From NCBI GenBank assembly GCA_035041965.1, contig JAPYMA010003055.1, positions 1-64,000 on the forward strand: a stretch of 64,000 bases of DNA, written 5' to 3'. Under the pieces are notes generated by a model. That model was not told the DNA's origin. It worked only from the letters and a program-made list of their open reading frames with translations, and did no database searches. The translations under genes were made by a program, and so were the position numbers. The stretch comes from Anisakis pegreffii (Eukaryota > Nematoda > Chromadorea > Rhabditida > Anisakidae). This document shows positions 1 through 12,465 of the stretch, piece after piece; position 1 is the stretch's first letter, and each line of letters begins with the position of its first letter.

Positions 1-980
1 ATAGGAGATATCTTCTTTGTTTGATGTGGATTGCATTAAATTACTTCATCTATTTCGGATGTACCTAAAACTGAATTTCTAGCGACAGATCAAATTCGCT
101 GCATTGCTAGACCATGACTTTAGTCTGGTTTTGAGACTTTTCCGTAGATATCTGTCTACTTTAGATAGGGATATCAATTCGAAATATCGGTATGGTAGTG
201 TACAGATATTCACTATGCCCCTGAAGGATCAATGCATTCGCATTGTAATCGCTGATTGCGCTTGCCAAATTTTACATGAAAGAGAATGATAGATTGAGTG
301 AATGAATGTTGAAGGCTGACGATGTTCGATCGTATTTAGTGCATCATTTATCATTTACTTTAGAGTTGTGTGGAACTTTGGAGCGCTTGGTACAGCGATG
401 TGTTTGCACTTCACGATACTGTTGTAGATAGTGCTGTGTTTTTTGGTGATGTGTGACATAAGATGTGAGCTTGGAAATGCGCTACTGCTCTTCAGTGTAG
501 TCCACTTCTTTCTCTTTTCAGCTTTTATGTGATTGTTTATGATTCCAAGTTTTTCATTGCTGACAACTTTCGATCATTTTTCATTGTTCACATGGGACTG
601 AATTCACCACTCAGACTATAAGCTTACATATTTTTTCATTCCTGATTAATAAGCTTCGAGTCAAACGTTCGATTCGGATATGACGTTGGTGATTATATTG
701 TATGACGAAAACAAACTGTTATCAAACAGCAAAAAACGTCTAGCTGTGAGTAATTGATGGTCTTCATCTACAATGCGGATGGATTGTTCCAAGAGATCAA
801 CATTCGAGAGATGTTTTCGGAAAAGGATCGAGGCACTGTTTCGGTACAAAATGAATTGAGGGAAGGTAGAACATTTAAGAGAGAAGAAAAATCGGAAATG
901 AAATAAGAAAAAGAAGCGAGAAACAGTCAAAAAAGTTGGTGAAGAATTCAAAGAGCGGGCGAAAAGAGAGTCAGTTGAAA

Positions 981-1070
981 ATGTCGTCATCCTTTTTGAA
1001 TATCAGTGAATCGCAGGAATGTGAAAAAATGATGGAGCAATGGACAGAAGCACTTCAAAGAATGAAAAAG
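981..1070 (+). CDS. Putative short coding exon, possible first exon
   Basis: An ATG at 981 opens 30 codons with a charged, helix-prone composition, containing the stretch ECEKMMEQWTEALQRMKK, and ends at a possible donor AAG|GTATAAG in phase 0. The frame is also open for about 35 codons upstream of the ATG and is Lys/Arg/Ser-rich there. I do not recognise the peptide. Its end phase matches the upstream acceptor at 20,958/20,959 of the hif-1 bHLH exon, so it could be a distant hif-1 first exon. That would need an intron of about 20 kb. It could equally be an exon of an unrelated gene, or chance. Confidence 0.25.
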
Positions 1071-3014
1071 GTATAAGTGGATTCGAACTCGGAGAAGGGA
1101 GGGAAACAGGAATATTCTGTTGATTCGTAACGAAACTGATGACATTTTAACGCACCATCGTAATTGGTTTGATTAATCGTTTTTGATAATTCGTCATTTC
1201 TTTGCATTCAGTTTCGTTTAATATCTTCTCATGATTGTGCATATGGCGTACGGCTGCGATACGAGGTTTTTGTGAATGAATAAAAGAAGTGCGGTAGTGC
1301 TGGTGGGTTCGACGATCACCATTGTCGTACATCATTCACACATTTAGATTTCCGTTCGTCTTCTCATAGTCCCTACATCAACACAGCCATCTCACAATGT
1401 CGTGCTTTAAGCACAGCCGTTTCATTGAAAAATTTCTTCGTTCTATGTCCGTTCTATAGCTACGATGGTTGATTCGCATAAATACTATGAGATAAGTCTT
1501 AAGTCTTACGAGAATGTCTTTTCAATATACGCGGATTATACGTTTAAAACAAGCAAATATCACGAATATAGCAACAAGAGCAAACAGAAAGACCCATAAA
1601 TCTATTACTATTTATAAAGATGCTATGCATAGGCATGGATGGAATTGCTGCATCCTGTATGTGTGTTTTGTTTCTGTGCTAAACTCCGCTCAATCGAGCT
1701 GTTATCTATCACCTAGAGTGCCACTACAAACGATGGTTAACGCACATGATAAATGAATGCATTCTATTCTCTATTCTGCATTTTATTCTCTGTATTTGTT
1801 TTTCTCTTCTGTTCATCGCAATTCATTTTTATTCACTGAAATCGTATTCTAATGCCAGTTCAAATGTAACGTCAAATTAATTCCTCATATTTTTATGCTT
1901 ACCATTTCTTCGCGTATTCCATTTTTATAACATCGTATCAGTGACAGTCGTAATAGCCATGATAATGATGTTAAGCGTATGAGGCGATCAATGTTATAAT
2001 CATTGTTTGTGTTCGTTATGCGTACATGCATATTATATCTTCCTCTTACATAATACAGACAACGTTATATGAGCGTGCGTTTGCTTTCATTGTTCGGCAA
2101 GCAATTCCGTATGTGATTATGTGAAATAATATAACGTAATCCGAGTGCACCTCAGCCAGCGACGCCTCGATGAATAGAATGCAATTTGAAGCACAACACA
2201 AATATGAACGAATTTTGTGTTCGTTGTTTGTAGTTTGTTGGTTTTGAATGTGCGTAAACGTACGACGGACGACGTGTCTGAATTGAATAATGTTAATTAT
2301 GCCTTTATGCCTTCAAATGCTCATTGAATCTACAAACTCATTTAGCTGACAGCACTTTTTTTCGACGTTTTACTGATTTTTTGATTCGTCTCCTCACTCT
2401 CATTATCCAATAATCTCGTTTATTCTCGTTTATCTGGCTGCTTTAGTAACATGCACAAATAACCTCAATATTCACTGATTGCTAAACGATCACCTCGCAC
2501 TCTCAGTGCTTTTTGTTATCGCGGTCATTCATATTTGAATTTATGAATACGTTGGAATTAGGTTCCGTCAACTTGAGGTAGCTGAGCACCTAATTCGACT
2601 ACAGCGAAATTAGTGCATAGTTAACGTGAATGTGGCATTGTGATGAATGGAAACGGTCCGAGGATTGACTTTATGTTGACAGTACCATTTCGTGGAGAAA
2701 TGTTTTTATCTGAGGAGGAAACGACGCATCTAAAGACGACAAAAATATTAGGAAGAAGTAATGATAAACGCTGAGATTTGTGGGTACGCGGTTAAGTGAG
2801 GGATTATGAAAAGTAAGAGGAACGCCTTGATGAGGCCAACTTGGCCATTCTCGTTCTATCGGTTCTTTCAGTGGAAAATATATATTATAAAACTCGCAGT
2901 CTTTTAGCGCATTTATTTGAATTCGTTTTGATTTTGGTTTCTCATTAGAGCTTTCAATATCCAAGAGTTGGATATTGGAAGCTCCAGTATCGAACAACGC
3001 TGATCATTCACGTA

Positions 3015-3321
3015 AAAACACTATGTGAAGTGGAATGTTAACGAAAATCACTTGCAATCACACGTCTCAATATTGATTGTAACATTTCAAGCCAAATGCA
3101 AAATTCATCGAGCGAGTGGTCCAATATGGGAAAATAAGAAAAACGAACAGCTACGTCGAAACGTTCGAAAGAGCAATCAAAGGAATGTTTCGTTTTTCTT
3201 ATTTTCCCATATTATAACACTCGCTTAATGAATTTTTCATTTGGCTTGAAATGTTACAATCAATATCGAGACGTGTGATTGCAAGTGATATTCATTAACA
3301 TTTCACTTCACATAGTGTTTT
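3015..3321. repeat. Fold-back inverted-repeat element (MITE-like)
   Basis: The left arm (about 3,015-3,147) and the right arm (about 3,189-3,321) are inverted copies of roughly 133 bp with only scattered mismatches. They are separated by a loop of about 41 bp. The outer ends read AAAACACTATGTGAAGTG and its complement CACTTCACATAGTGTTTT. The size, terminal symmetry and lack of coding capacity fit a non-autonomous DNA transposon of the fold-back or MITE type. I could not define a target-site duplication confidently. A 67-codon frame inside the element is not a gene. Confidence 0.85.
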
Positions 3322-4904
3322 CAAGTTTGTTTTTCTCGAGCAATGAAATGCTCACAATGCGGAATTGAGAGCGTTCAAATGCATTTTTTAAAACGGGCGT
3401 GCCACATTAATGCTATGTTGCCCAGTGCTAGCTTATCAATTGACTGATTTGCTTGCTTCCGTGCTCAAGAAATGCCAATGAAACATTTTTAGTGAATTGT
3501 AGTGATATCAGTACTAGATATTCTGTCTACATCATTACTGTTCGTGTTCTCAAACTCCGAATGAATGGCTCAATTTATCTGTGGAGTAATGGGAGGAATT
3601 AGCGCAATCGGTTGAAATCCAGCCGAGAATCAACGAGTTAACGTGGTCGTTCACATGAACATAAATGTAGGGATTATTTGACTTCAGTCATAAGCCGTCA
3701 GTAATTTTACGGAAGATCGAAAATTTTTGCGGTGATTCTTAAAATCGCTAGAGAGGAGTTGGCAAATAACATATTGCGGTGTTCGCACAGTTTCCATGCT
3801 TATTTTTATCTGAGATTCTCAGTTCACTACTCCCAAAAACATGAACTCTTCGTTATGAAGTCGGTTGTTATCGCTGACTGACTTCCGAAGTTAACCGCAT
3901 TGAGTGAGTGGGGTGCATAGCAAAATCGCTGTGTTGTACCATCTGCGAATACTTTTAAATGCGATACTCAATCGAACATTATTGATCTTTAAGTAATGCT
4001 TCCTTCATGTGATTAATTTCGCAGTTCAGTGATTCCAACATTTTTATCTAGAAGTTTTTTCTGAGTATTAGAATGGATTAATTGAATATTGTACTTGTTT
4101 TATTCGAATTTATTTCTGACACATTCCATATTAATTGAATGCGTTTGGCATTTGAGAAGAAATGGGTCGGAAGTTTGGCAGAAACTTCTCAATTGTTCCT
4201 TGTTCAGTAATGAACAAACGAGTTTTATCGACTTCCTAGACGAAAACGTTTACAGCAAAACGTGATCGAAAACATTTTCTGCAGTGGTTGCATTCATCCA
4301 AATCCGTTTTGAAATTTATCTAAATTCGTTCTGTTTTCAAATTCAATTCGGTTGCAGATCACTTCTTATCTATTTCTCACTTCGCTTCTTCTTGAATGTG
4401 TTCACGAAATGTTGTTTGCTTGAATGAAACAGAAAACATTCCCTTAGCAAGAAACCTCTTCTTGCGATAATTCGTCCATGTATATGTATATATATTTCGG
4501 ATGCCAGTGAAAATATCCTTCATTGAATCTATAAATCAATGAAAGAAACTGTATACTTTCTTTTGCGCTTTCACCGAGCGAAATGACAGAATTATCCATT
4601 CGCACATTCACAAATGTTCGAATAATGCAAAAAATCGATCGTCGTTCCCTGTCGGCATTTTACCAAACAAATTTTACTTCTCTGGAATTTGTAAAATGAC
4701 ACCATTTCAAAATGTCAGTTTGAGTTTGTGTATTCTTAACAGGTGAACGTATTAAATTCTATGATCACTTTCTTATAGCCGTTGATGGATTATCTTGAAT
4801 TATCGTCTTTTGAAATGTAGAATATTTTATTGAATCAGAAAACATCACTGGCATTGAATGGTCACTCCGAGTTATTATTGTTGACAATATTGGTGCAAGA
4901 AAAA

Positions 4905-5035
4905 TATTATTCGAAGGTGTATCAAAATGTCAAAAATATCAGAAATATTAAATGCCAAAAAATATCAAAAATACTGAAACATATAGCAAAGTATATCAAA
5001 GAATACCAAAATTATCAAAAAATGAGTTCCAAATT
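4905..5035. repeat. Degenerate AATATCAAAAAT-type tandem repeat
   Basis: About ten irregular copies of a roughly 10-14-base A-rich unit (AATATCAAAAAT, ATATCAAAGAAT and similar) run head to tail. They create a Lys/Ile/Tyr-rich open frame that I regard as an artefact of the repeat. Confidence 0.6.
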
Positions 5036-8000
5036 TCTTAGTAAGTCTTGCAATCCATTCATGTATTTTGAATCGCTTTTATGCTCCGGTAATCTGCACC
5101 AGCCAAAGCTAATAACCCATCTGAAATTTATAAAATGAATTTAAATGATGTGCGATATTATTCCCAATCGAGTCGGAGATCATAGTTTAAAATTGATCTT
5201 GACGAGAGCGATTTTTTTGAAAAAATTTGCAATATAATCTCTTGCTACGTGCGACGGCGTTTCAAATTGATGTATTGTCGTCATGCACCAGTTCCCAGTA
5301 GTGAACTTAGGGTTAGATCACTTGATGAGCTAAAGGTCTGATTGTTCTCTAGCTCAGCGATCCAATGTAATAGAGATGTTCGCAATCGTTCATTAGAAAA
5401 AGGAACATCTTGCAGATTTAGTTGCGTACAGCTAATTTAACATGCTTGAATGCTGCTAAACTTACTTGGGCGTTGCACCGTTGAATAAAATATAATCAGT
5501 GTCTATGAGAACCTGAATGATGTTGTTTGAAAGTAACCTTATCCATAAACTTTCTTCTTTCTTGATATTACTGCAAAAAATCACAGCTTATGATTGAATA
5601 ATAATTGGAAATTCGGTATGCGTATACGATTGGAAATTGTCATTCTACTTGTAATAGAATTTTCTGTTTTTGTAACCATCACCATGTGTCACTACCCATC
5701 GTAGGAACAGATATTATCCATGATTAATATCTGAAATCATAATTTGGTCGTTATTCTGTCATGAAGTACACCTGTCAATCCTCTTGCATGCGGCATGAAA
5801 GCAGGCATCAGTTAGCCCAGGAATCCATTGCTGAGAATTGTGAGCGAAGACACTTTTGGAGTATTTCCTTTCATAGGATCAAGTTGATAAGTGAATGCTC
5901 ATCATATCCTTACAAAGACAGTTCTACTATCGATTTCAAGTTTTTGATGTTCCCTTCGATTTTATACAATAGGTCAGAAATATGGACGGCTGAAATAAAT
6001 TCAAGGAGAAAATTAGGTGAAAAGATGATGCACTATTGTTGTCGCTGTAATCCAAGTTAATCCCCAGTTGGAAAAAATTGAGATTGTTTACAATGAATCA
6101 ATATTTATGTTACTTTTATGAATTAGTGGTTCATCTATGCATGGCGATGAGTTTCGGCCCACTCTTCATATGGCATCGAAACATTTGTAATCATATTTTC
6201 CATTCAAAGACCTGTTACAACATTTTTGAGCAGGTTTTTCACCGTAGAAACATTATCGCAGCACGGTAAACGTAATAAGTAGAACTTCTTGTGGGCAGCA
6301 AACTTCTTGTGACAACTTCTTATTATTTCTTATTGATGGCTGAATGAGCTTCGAATAGATCGATGACATTTTCTTTGAGATAACCATTAAGTAGATCAGT
6401 GATATTTTCAAGGAATTTTTTTGCTGAGGTTCGCATTCTGAAAGTATTCGCTAGCTTGGAGGGTCATCTTCACTGGGCTAGTGTTGTAAGAAGGATTCGT
6501 TCTGAATTGCTGCTCGATCAGTCTTTGCTGGAGATCTGCGAACCACGTTTCAAGAAAAAAATAAAGGCTCTCTCAGAAAGGATTTCGCCCCGTTAATTCA
6601 TTCAATAACTTTCCTTCTTGGAAATATCGAATTTCTAATTCAATTTCACTCGAGAGTCATTGGTATGTTCTGTTTACTTCCGTTAATCACGATGCGACCA
6701 TAAAACAGGTAATTAACTTTAAATGCTTCTACAGTTTGAGAGAAAGTGCATACAAAAGTAAGGAATTCGGAGCTGAACTTAAACTCATCAAATCAGCGTT
6801 TTAATCGAACACGAAAACTGCAATCCTCTCATTCACGCATTTTAGCTATCTATGATGTATGTCCTTGCCGTTTTTGCGTTCCGTTCAACATTTTCCTAGC
6901 TTATATCATCAACGCAAGCATCTTGTTCTCTCTCACGACTGAGTAAAATTTTGATCACCTGAAATTCTTGGGGATACTTTATGAACTGCTTCAGTTGATA
7001 TTGTGATATAAATATGTTAGGTAACACAAAAAACAAATGCGAATGCTCACTTATCTTCCAACTTAATAATCTTATCATATCATTTAAGCACCGGCATTCA
7101 CAAACTACAATGAGCCATTGCACGACAAAAGCACAAACTATGCGTGAACCATCCTTATCTCCCCTCTAGTTGTCATCATTCGTAGAGCGCTCTTCTGTAT
7201 GATTTTTGTAGCTGCACTCATGCGTTCGAGTCCATCCTAGGTAAAAGTTTATAGTGACGTGATGCTGCTGAATTATATTCGGTGATCGAAAGATGACGAT
7301 CATTCGATCATTGGAGCTAAGGGTTAGTTCAAGCGTAGTTTGTGATTTTCAAATGGAATTGCTTGTGTAGTTTGTCGAATGACGGCGCTTGAATGATATG
7401 ATACGAATATTAAGTTGGATGATAAATGAACATTCGTATTTGCTTTTATATTCATGCTGCGATGTTTGTAATCGAATATTTCTATGATCACTTCACCGTG
7501 AATGATTATTTCACTAACGTGCATGATTATTTCACTAATTGATCTTCATTCAATTCGTTTTATTTGGAGGCGTTTTTTCGAAAGCAGAAAGAAACAACAG
7601 TGTTGAAATTTATGATTGAGTGTAATGGTCGAATTAATCGGAAATTTCAAGTGAATAAACCGATATGAGATACTCGATGAAAATAATTTCGTTCATTCAA
7701 TGAAATTGATTCATTTTATATTCGATATTCTTAAATATCCTTACACTAAAAACTTGTTTGACGTTTTCAAACGTCAATCATTGATGTTGTTGTTTTTTGG
7801 ATGGAGCAAATGCTTTCGATATGTTTTTCTCAAGGTAATTTTCCAGCACTTCGATGTATGCCAACTGTTACCAGTTGAATCCCTGGTCGAACATGATTGC
7901 CTAGTAATGAGTCCACTTTTCGCTCTCGACTCTGCAATTTCCAGATTGTTTGATGTTTTCATTTGAGATGATCTAGAGGATATTTTTTCCAACAGGCTGA

Positions 8001-11000
8001 TTGAATTTTAATGACTTTTTTGCGTGATATATTTGCCTACGGAAATGATTGTTGTGATCTCGAACCTAGATTTGTTTGCTAGTTTTTAAATCAGTTGATC
8101 TCACATTGATTGCCGGTTTCATTAGTTGAAACGGAACCATTTGATTCGATGGTTATCTGGATGAAAAAAGTTAATTTCCTAGCTATTGTGGATATATTAG
8201 TGATCCTAATATGCCGCCTGAAATCTTTTTAACATGTAATTGCTATGAATTACGATGCTATGAAACTTTTGATATGGAAGTGCTGCTGGGGTCTGAGTAC
8301 CCGTCAAATTAGGAACAGTGTGGATGCGTTGCAGAAGTGTATTATATCGGTTTAACTATTTCTATTTCCTTGTTGATTTTCCCCGTCTCCCATGTATTCA
8401 GTTAATGATCTTTGATGAGATTTTTCGGACACATAATAAGATCAGTATTAGAGCGCCGTATTAAAAGAGCATGATCAAGTGCTGTCGCATGTAGGAGGAG
8501 GGTGCTTATGTGAGCGATAGTTTGTTAGTTGCTCAATGAGGATGTTAACTGCTTCAATCGATATGCAGTACTAACTCGATTACAGTGACAGTATTTGTTG
8601 AATGTTGAGAATCAATCGAATTCATCGAATTTGTTGTTTGCACAAAATGCAACTTATAAATAGACATCCTACAAGGTTGAATGTATGCAAATGTAACACT
8701 TTGATGCGAATATATAGAATTGACGAAGAATTTTGGTCGATGCAAGTTCATATATTTACATGAATGGATTTATATCCAACGTTAGCAGTGTGAATTCCAG
8801 GAGTTCGTGTGCCTGTTTTGTATGGTGTTGATTTAAATGTGTTTCTTTTCAGTATTTGTGGCGGACATAGATGAAGTCAAATAAAATGACTTAAACTTGA
8901 TTTTTATTTATTCATGTTTTTTTTTGACAAACGACGTATTATCGAGAACGACTGCACTCGAAACGACCTAATCCGAGTTGTATCTGTATCTATTTATAAA
9001 CTATGAACTGACGTTTGTAATCACGCTCAAAATTACTGGAGCAATTCGTAGACGACATTTCAAATTGAATTCCATAAGTGATTGGAAACATTGTTTTTAA
9101 TCTCTTGGAGAAATGATTGGAAATTGCTCATGATGCGTGCACTTTTTACATCACCGAAGTGTTCCAGTGTTACTGATGTTTCATGACGTCCTTGTTGCAG
9201 CCATGTGCCATATTGTTTCCTTGATTAGTAGAGTAATGTAGATTTTCATTCGAATGGTTTTCGAGTCCGGTGGACTCGAGAAGACACTTTGAACATTCAG
9301 TATGAAACAAGTATGATCACCTGAAGATAGCACACCTCTCCAACGCTTAGTCTTCTTCGAATGATAATGATACGTTGACGGGTAGACTGAATGAAGTTCA
9401 ACTTAAATTCAGTTTTTAAATGAATGATTAAATGCAAATGCACTCACTCATCTAACGCTCAATACCTAATTAAATCGTCGTCCATCATTAGTAGTATTCA
9501 AATGTCATGCCGATAATGTTGTGAAATGACGTTATTCTTTCAGTTATGCAATGCAACACTTTTTTAATCACTATCGTCAACGCGTTGAATTTTCGGATGA
9601 AGCATCCTCGAACATTACGCATATTTTATGGCATTATATTGCTTCACTGATCCACAGAATCGCAAATACTCATTTCCTCTTCCATCCGCCTCCTTTCTTC
9701 CCGCATTAACGATTTTTAGTTCCCTATTCATCGCGTTCAGATATCACATCTTGCTCCTCATCGTAGTCATTATCTGAAGTGTGGAATGTTTGAATTGCTT
9801 ACAATTAGCTTGATGTCATCACATTTTAGGCTTTTATCGCCTTCTTTTCGGTTATTGATTCAGAAATTTGGGTATTTTGTTTTTATTAATGACAGCGTAG
9901 TCGGTGTGTGTTCCATTCATCCGCAATTTTTTGTGTTTCATACGTCAGTAGTTCGAAGATTTTTAAGTGGATAATTTGATATGAAATATTCATTGAAGGC
10001 TTTCATTGCACTTAACCATTAACTGTATATGAAAACAATAAAAAGTACTTTTGATGCTTATTGCGCTAATTTAATTGTCTTCTCATGTATTCATCTAAGA
10101 CTGATCACCGAATTCACTGCGTTTAACCGAACGATAATTAGATTCTGATTAATTGCTAAGCCGTCCTGTTTCTACATAAACGTCTCACTTCAAGTTACAA
10201 ATTTGATTTGTGTTTTAATCTTCTGATGTGGTACTTTTCTGATTACTTTCGTCTCTTTTATTGTGCAACTAGACTGTGTATGCGTATCTGTTCATGATAA
10301 TCTTATGCTGAATCAATATTTACGTGAAGCAGCTCAAGACGAATGTCAGACTATGAATTGTGGCGAAAAGCTTTGAAGATGACATGTTTTTTGTGTGTTC
10401 AGACGTTATTTTGCACTCTCAAGTGGGAGAAACATTATGAAGGTTGTTCTTCGATGATTTCTCAGTAGCAGTTCTAAAAAAAGAGACGAAGAATTCTTTA
10501 TGTCAACAAAACAATGATTTTATTTACGCTGCGTACAAAATTCATAATTTGCGTTCTAATGAGCAGTCAGCCACCTGTTGCGATTCATAATAACTTCAGC
10601 AGCAGCTCAACTTGTTCTGTTTACTTTTGAAGTCATTAGGGCCGTGAAAAACAATCGGCTGCAAAGTGATATTCAGATTTGTTGCATTGTGACACTTACT
10701 GAGAACAACTCACGACTATGTTCTCTTTTTGGTTTTTTTTCAACGAGAAAATTCTCTAGCGAATAGATAATTTTTGATCACATTGACTGTGCTGGATGAA
10801 TCGGTACGGTGGTGGTTCTTTGCGTGTCCACTTAATGAATTCAGGAAACGTCGAATTTTTAGTGTTGGCGTTAATCAGTCCATCCAAATTTCCCAATATT
10901 TCAACCGATCTGAAGTCGCATTAATGATCTTTCATATCGCCATTCACTTGGTCCCCTCTTCTCGAGTTCTTTATCGAAATTTGGGTTCATTTTCTAAGTT

Positions 11001-12141
11001 AAAACGCCGTTCAAACACGAAAACTTCATTGACGATAATGTACACTAGTTGATCTCTTATTGTTTGATTTGTGATCCGTCCTATCTCAGAGATAGCACGA
11101 GATAGTTGCTAGTAATGAATTTTTAGATCAGTGTTTTGATTTGACAATGTGTTATTTGTCGGCTTTTGCCAGTCTTGATGCATGCTTATTGTTAGAATTT
11201 TCATATACAGTTGAATTGTGGGTGGAGAGAGGGAAAAAGCATAGAAACAGAATGACTGTCATATATTTTTACAAAACGGTCAGGAGTGAAAGGAGCGAAC
11301 GCTCCGATCAACAATGCCCGTGTTTATGGCGTATTACTGATGATTTGTGGCGATTAACCGTGATCAGTGTATGAAGATAATGATTCTCGAAACTGTACAC
11401 ATTGTTCGCCGTATGTGTATTCAGATTTCTGCGGTGAACTCACTTCTGTTATTTCGCTGAATTTTGTTCAAATGTAAACAAATCTCATAGCGTTGTTGTT
11501 TCACATTGATTAATGCTCTCGCAATCAACTTATTTACTTATATTGTTTACTTTGTTTCATCAAATATTTTCGATGCTATTTGTAATAACTGAAAATAATA
11601 ATATTCCGAAATCGTTGTTGTGTTCCTTGTTCGTCCCTCTTCTTCTGTTTTTCAAAGTTGTTCATTCTTATGCTTGCAATCAACTGCTGCTCTATTTGTC
11701 AATTTTTTTCGTCAAAATTTTACACAAGAAAATTGAATCAAGAGGAATTCAAATGAAGTGTTTGTAACGTAACGTTTACGAAGTAAGAAATTGTTGCCAC
11801 TGCATAACGAATACGCTCCAATCGCAAGCTGCTGAAAGGGATGTTAACGATTGGTGGAAAGGTGGGGGGAGGTGGGGTAGTGGATGCACGATTGTATTTT
11901 GTGGGCTTCAGAAATTTTATGAGTTAGTGGAATTCGATCTGTGACTAAGTGCATAATTTCTTTGAATTCTGTTCATTATTGATAGCAGATGATGTCATTC
12001 CTAGATCAAGATCACAAGATCATTCCTAGCGAGATGCCTTTTGGCTGATCAATAAATTAGAGCAACTGTGAGTGGCTGTTAAATGCTGAAAATTTTCTGA
12101 CAACATCATGATCTAAATTATAAAAAGAAACCATGAATAGT

Positions 12142-12465
12142 GTTTTGAAGTCCATTATAACCTTCAAATGTCGGGTATACATCGGTTATGAGCTATTGGC
12201 TAATACATTTAATTATTCAAAATGGTGCGAAAAAGTGCCGTCTATCATCTCTGAAATAGCATTCAGATTTTTCTACGCTAATGATCCGGTGGAAGTAGTT
12301 TGTGATGATACAATTTTCCATAGCATTAAATTCATACGATCAGTCTGTGAACTTGTTCATCTGAGGAGTGTTGCGTATACAGGAAATGCTCATTTCCGAA
12401 TGGAATTTGCGCCTAATTAAGTTTGCATAACACGCTTCAATAGTTTTGAAGTCCATTATAACCTT
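12142..12465. repeat. 23-bp perfect direct repeat, ~300 bp apart
   Basis: GTTTTGAAGTCCATTATAA followed by CCTT occurs at 12,142-12,164 and again, identically, at 12,443-12,465. The sequence between and around the copies is otherwise unrelated. Read on the minus strand, the second copy lies in a frame of about 50 codons containing TLEELEKVIMDFKTIEAC, which could be a decayed or unrecognised exon. Confidence 0.6.

Noticed and set aside
661..990. 109-codon minus-strand frame
   Set aside because: Phe/Ser-rich composition typical of antisense to an A-rich segment; the plus strand looks more coding-like there.
9256..9283. Small palindrome around CGAGTCCGGTGGACTCG
   Set aside because: Short stem with no gene or transcript context; expected by chance over this length.
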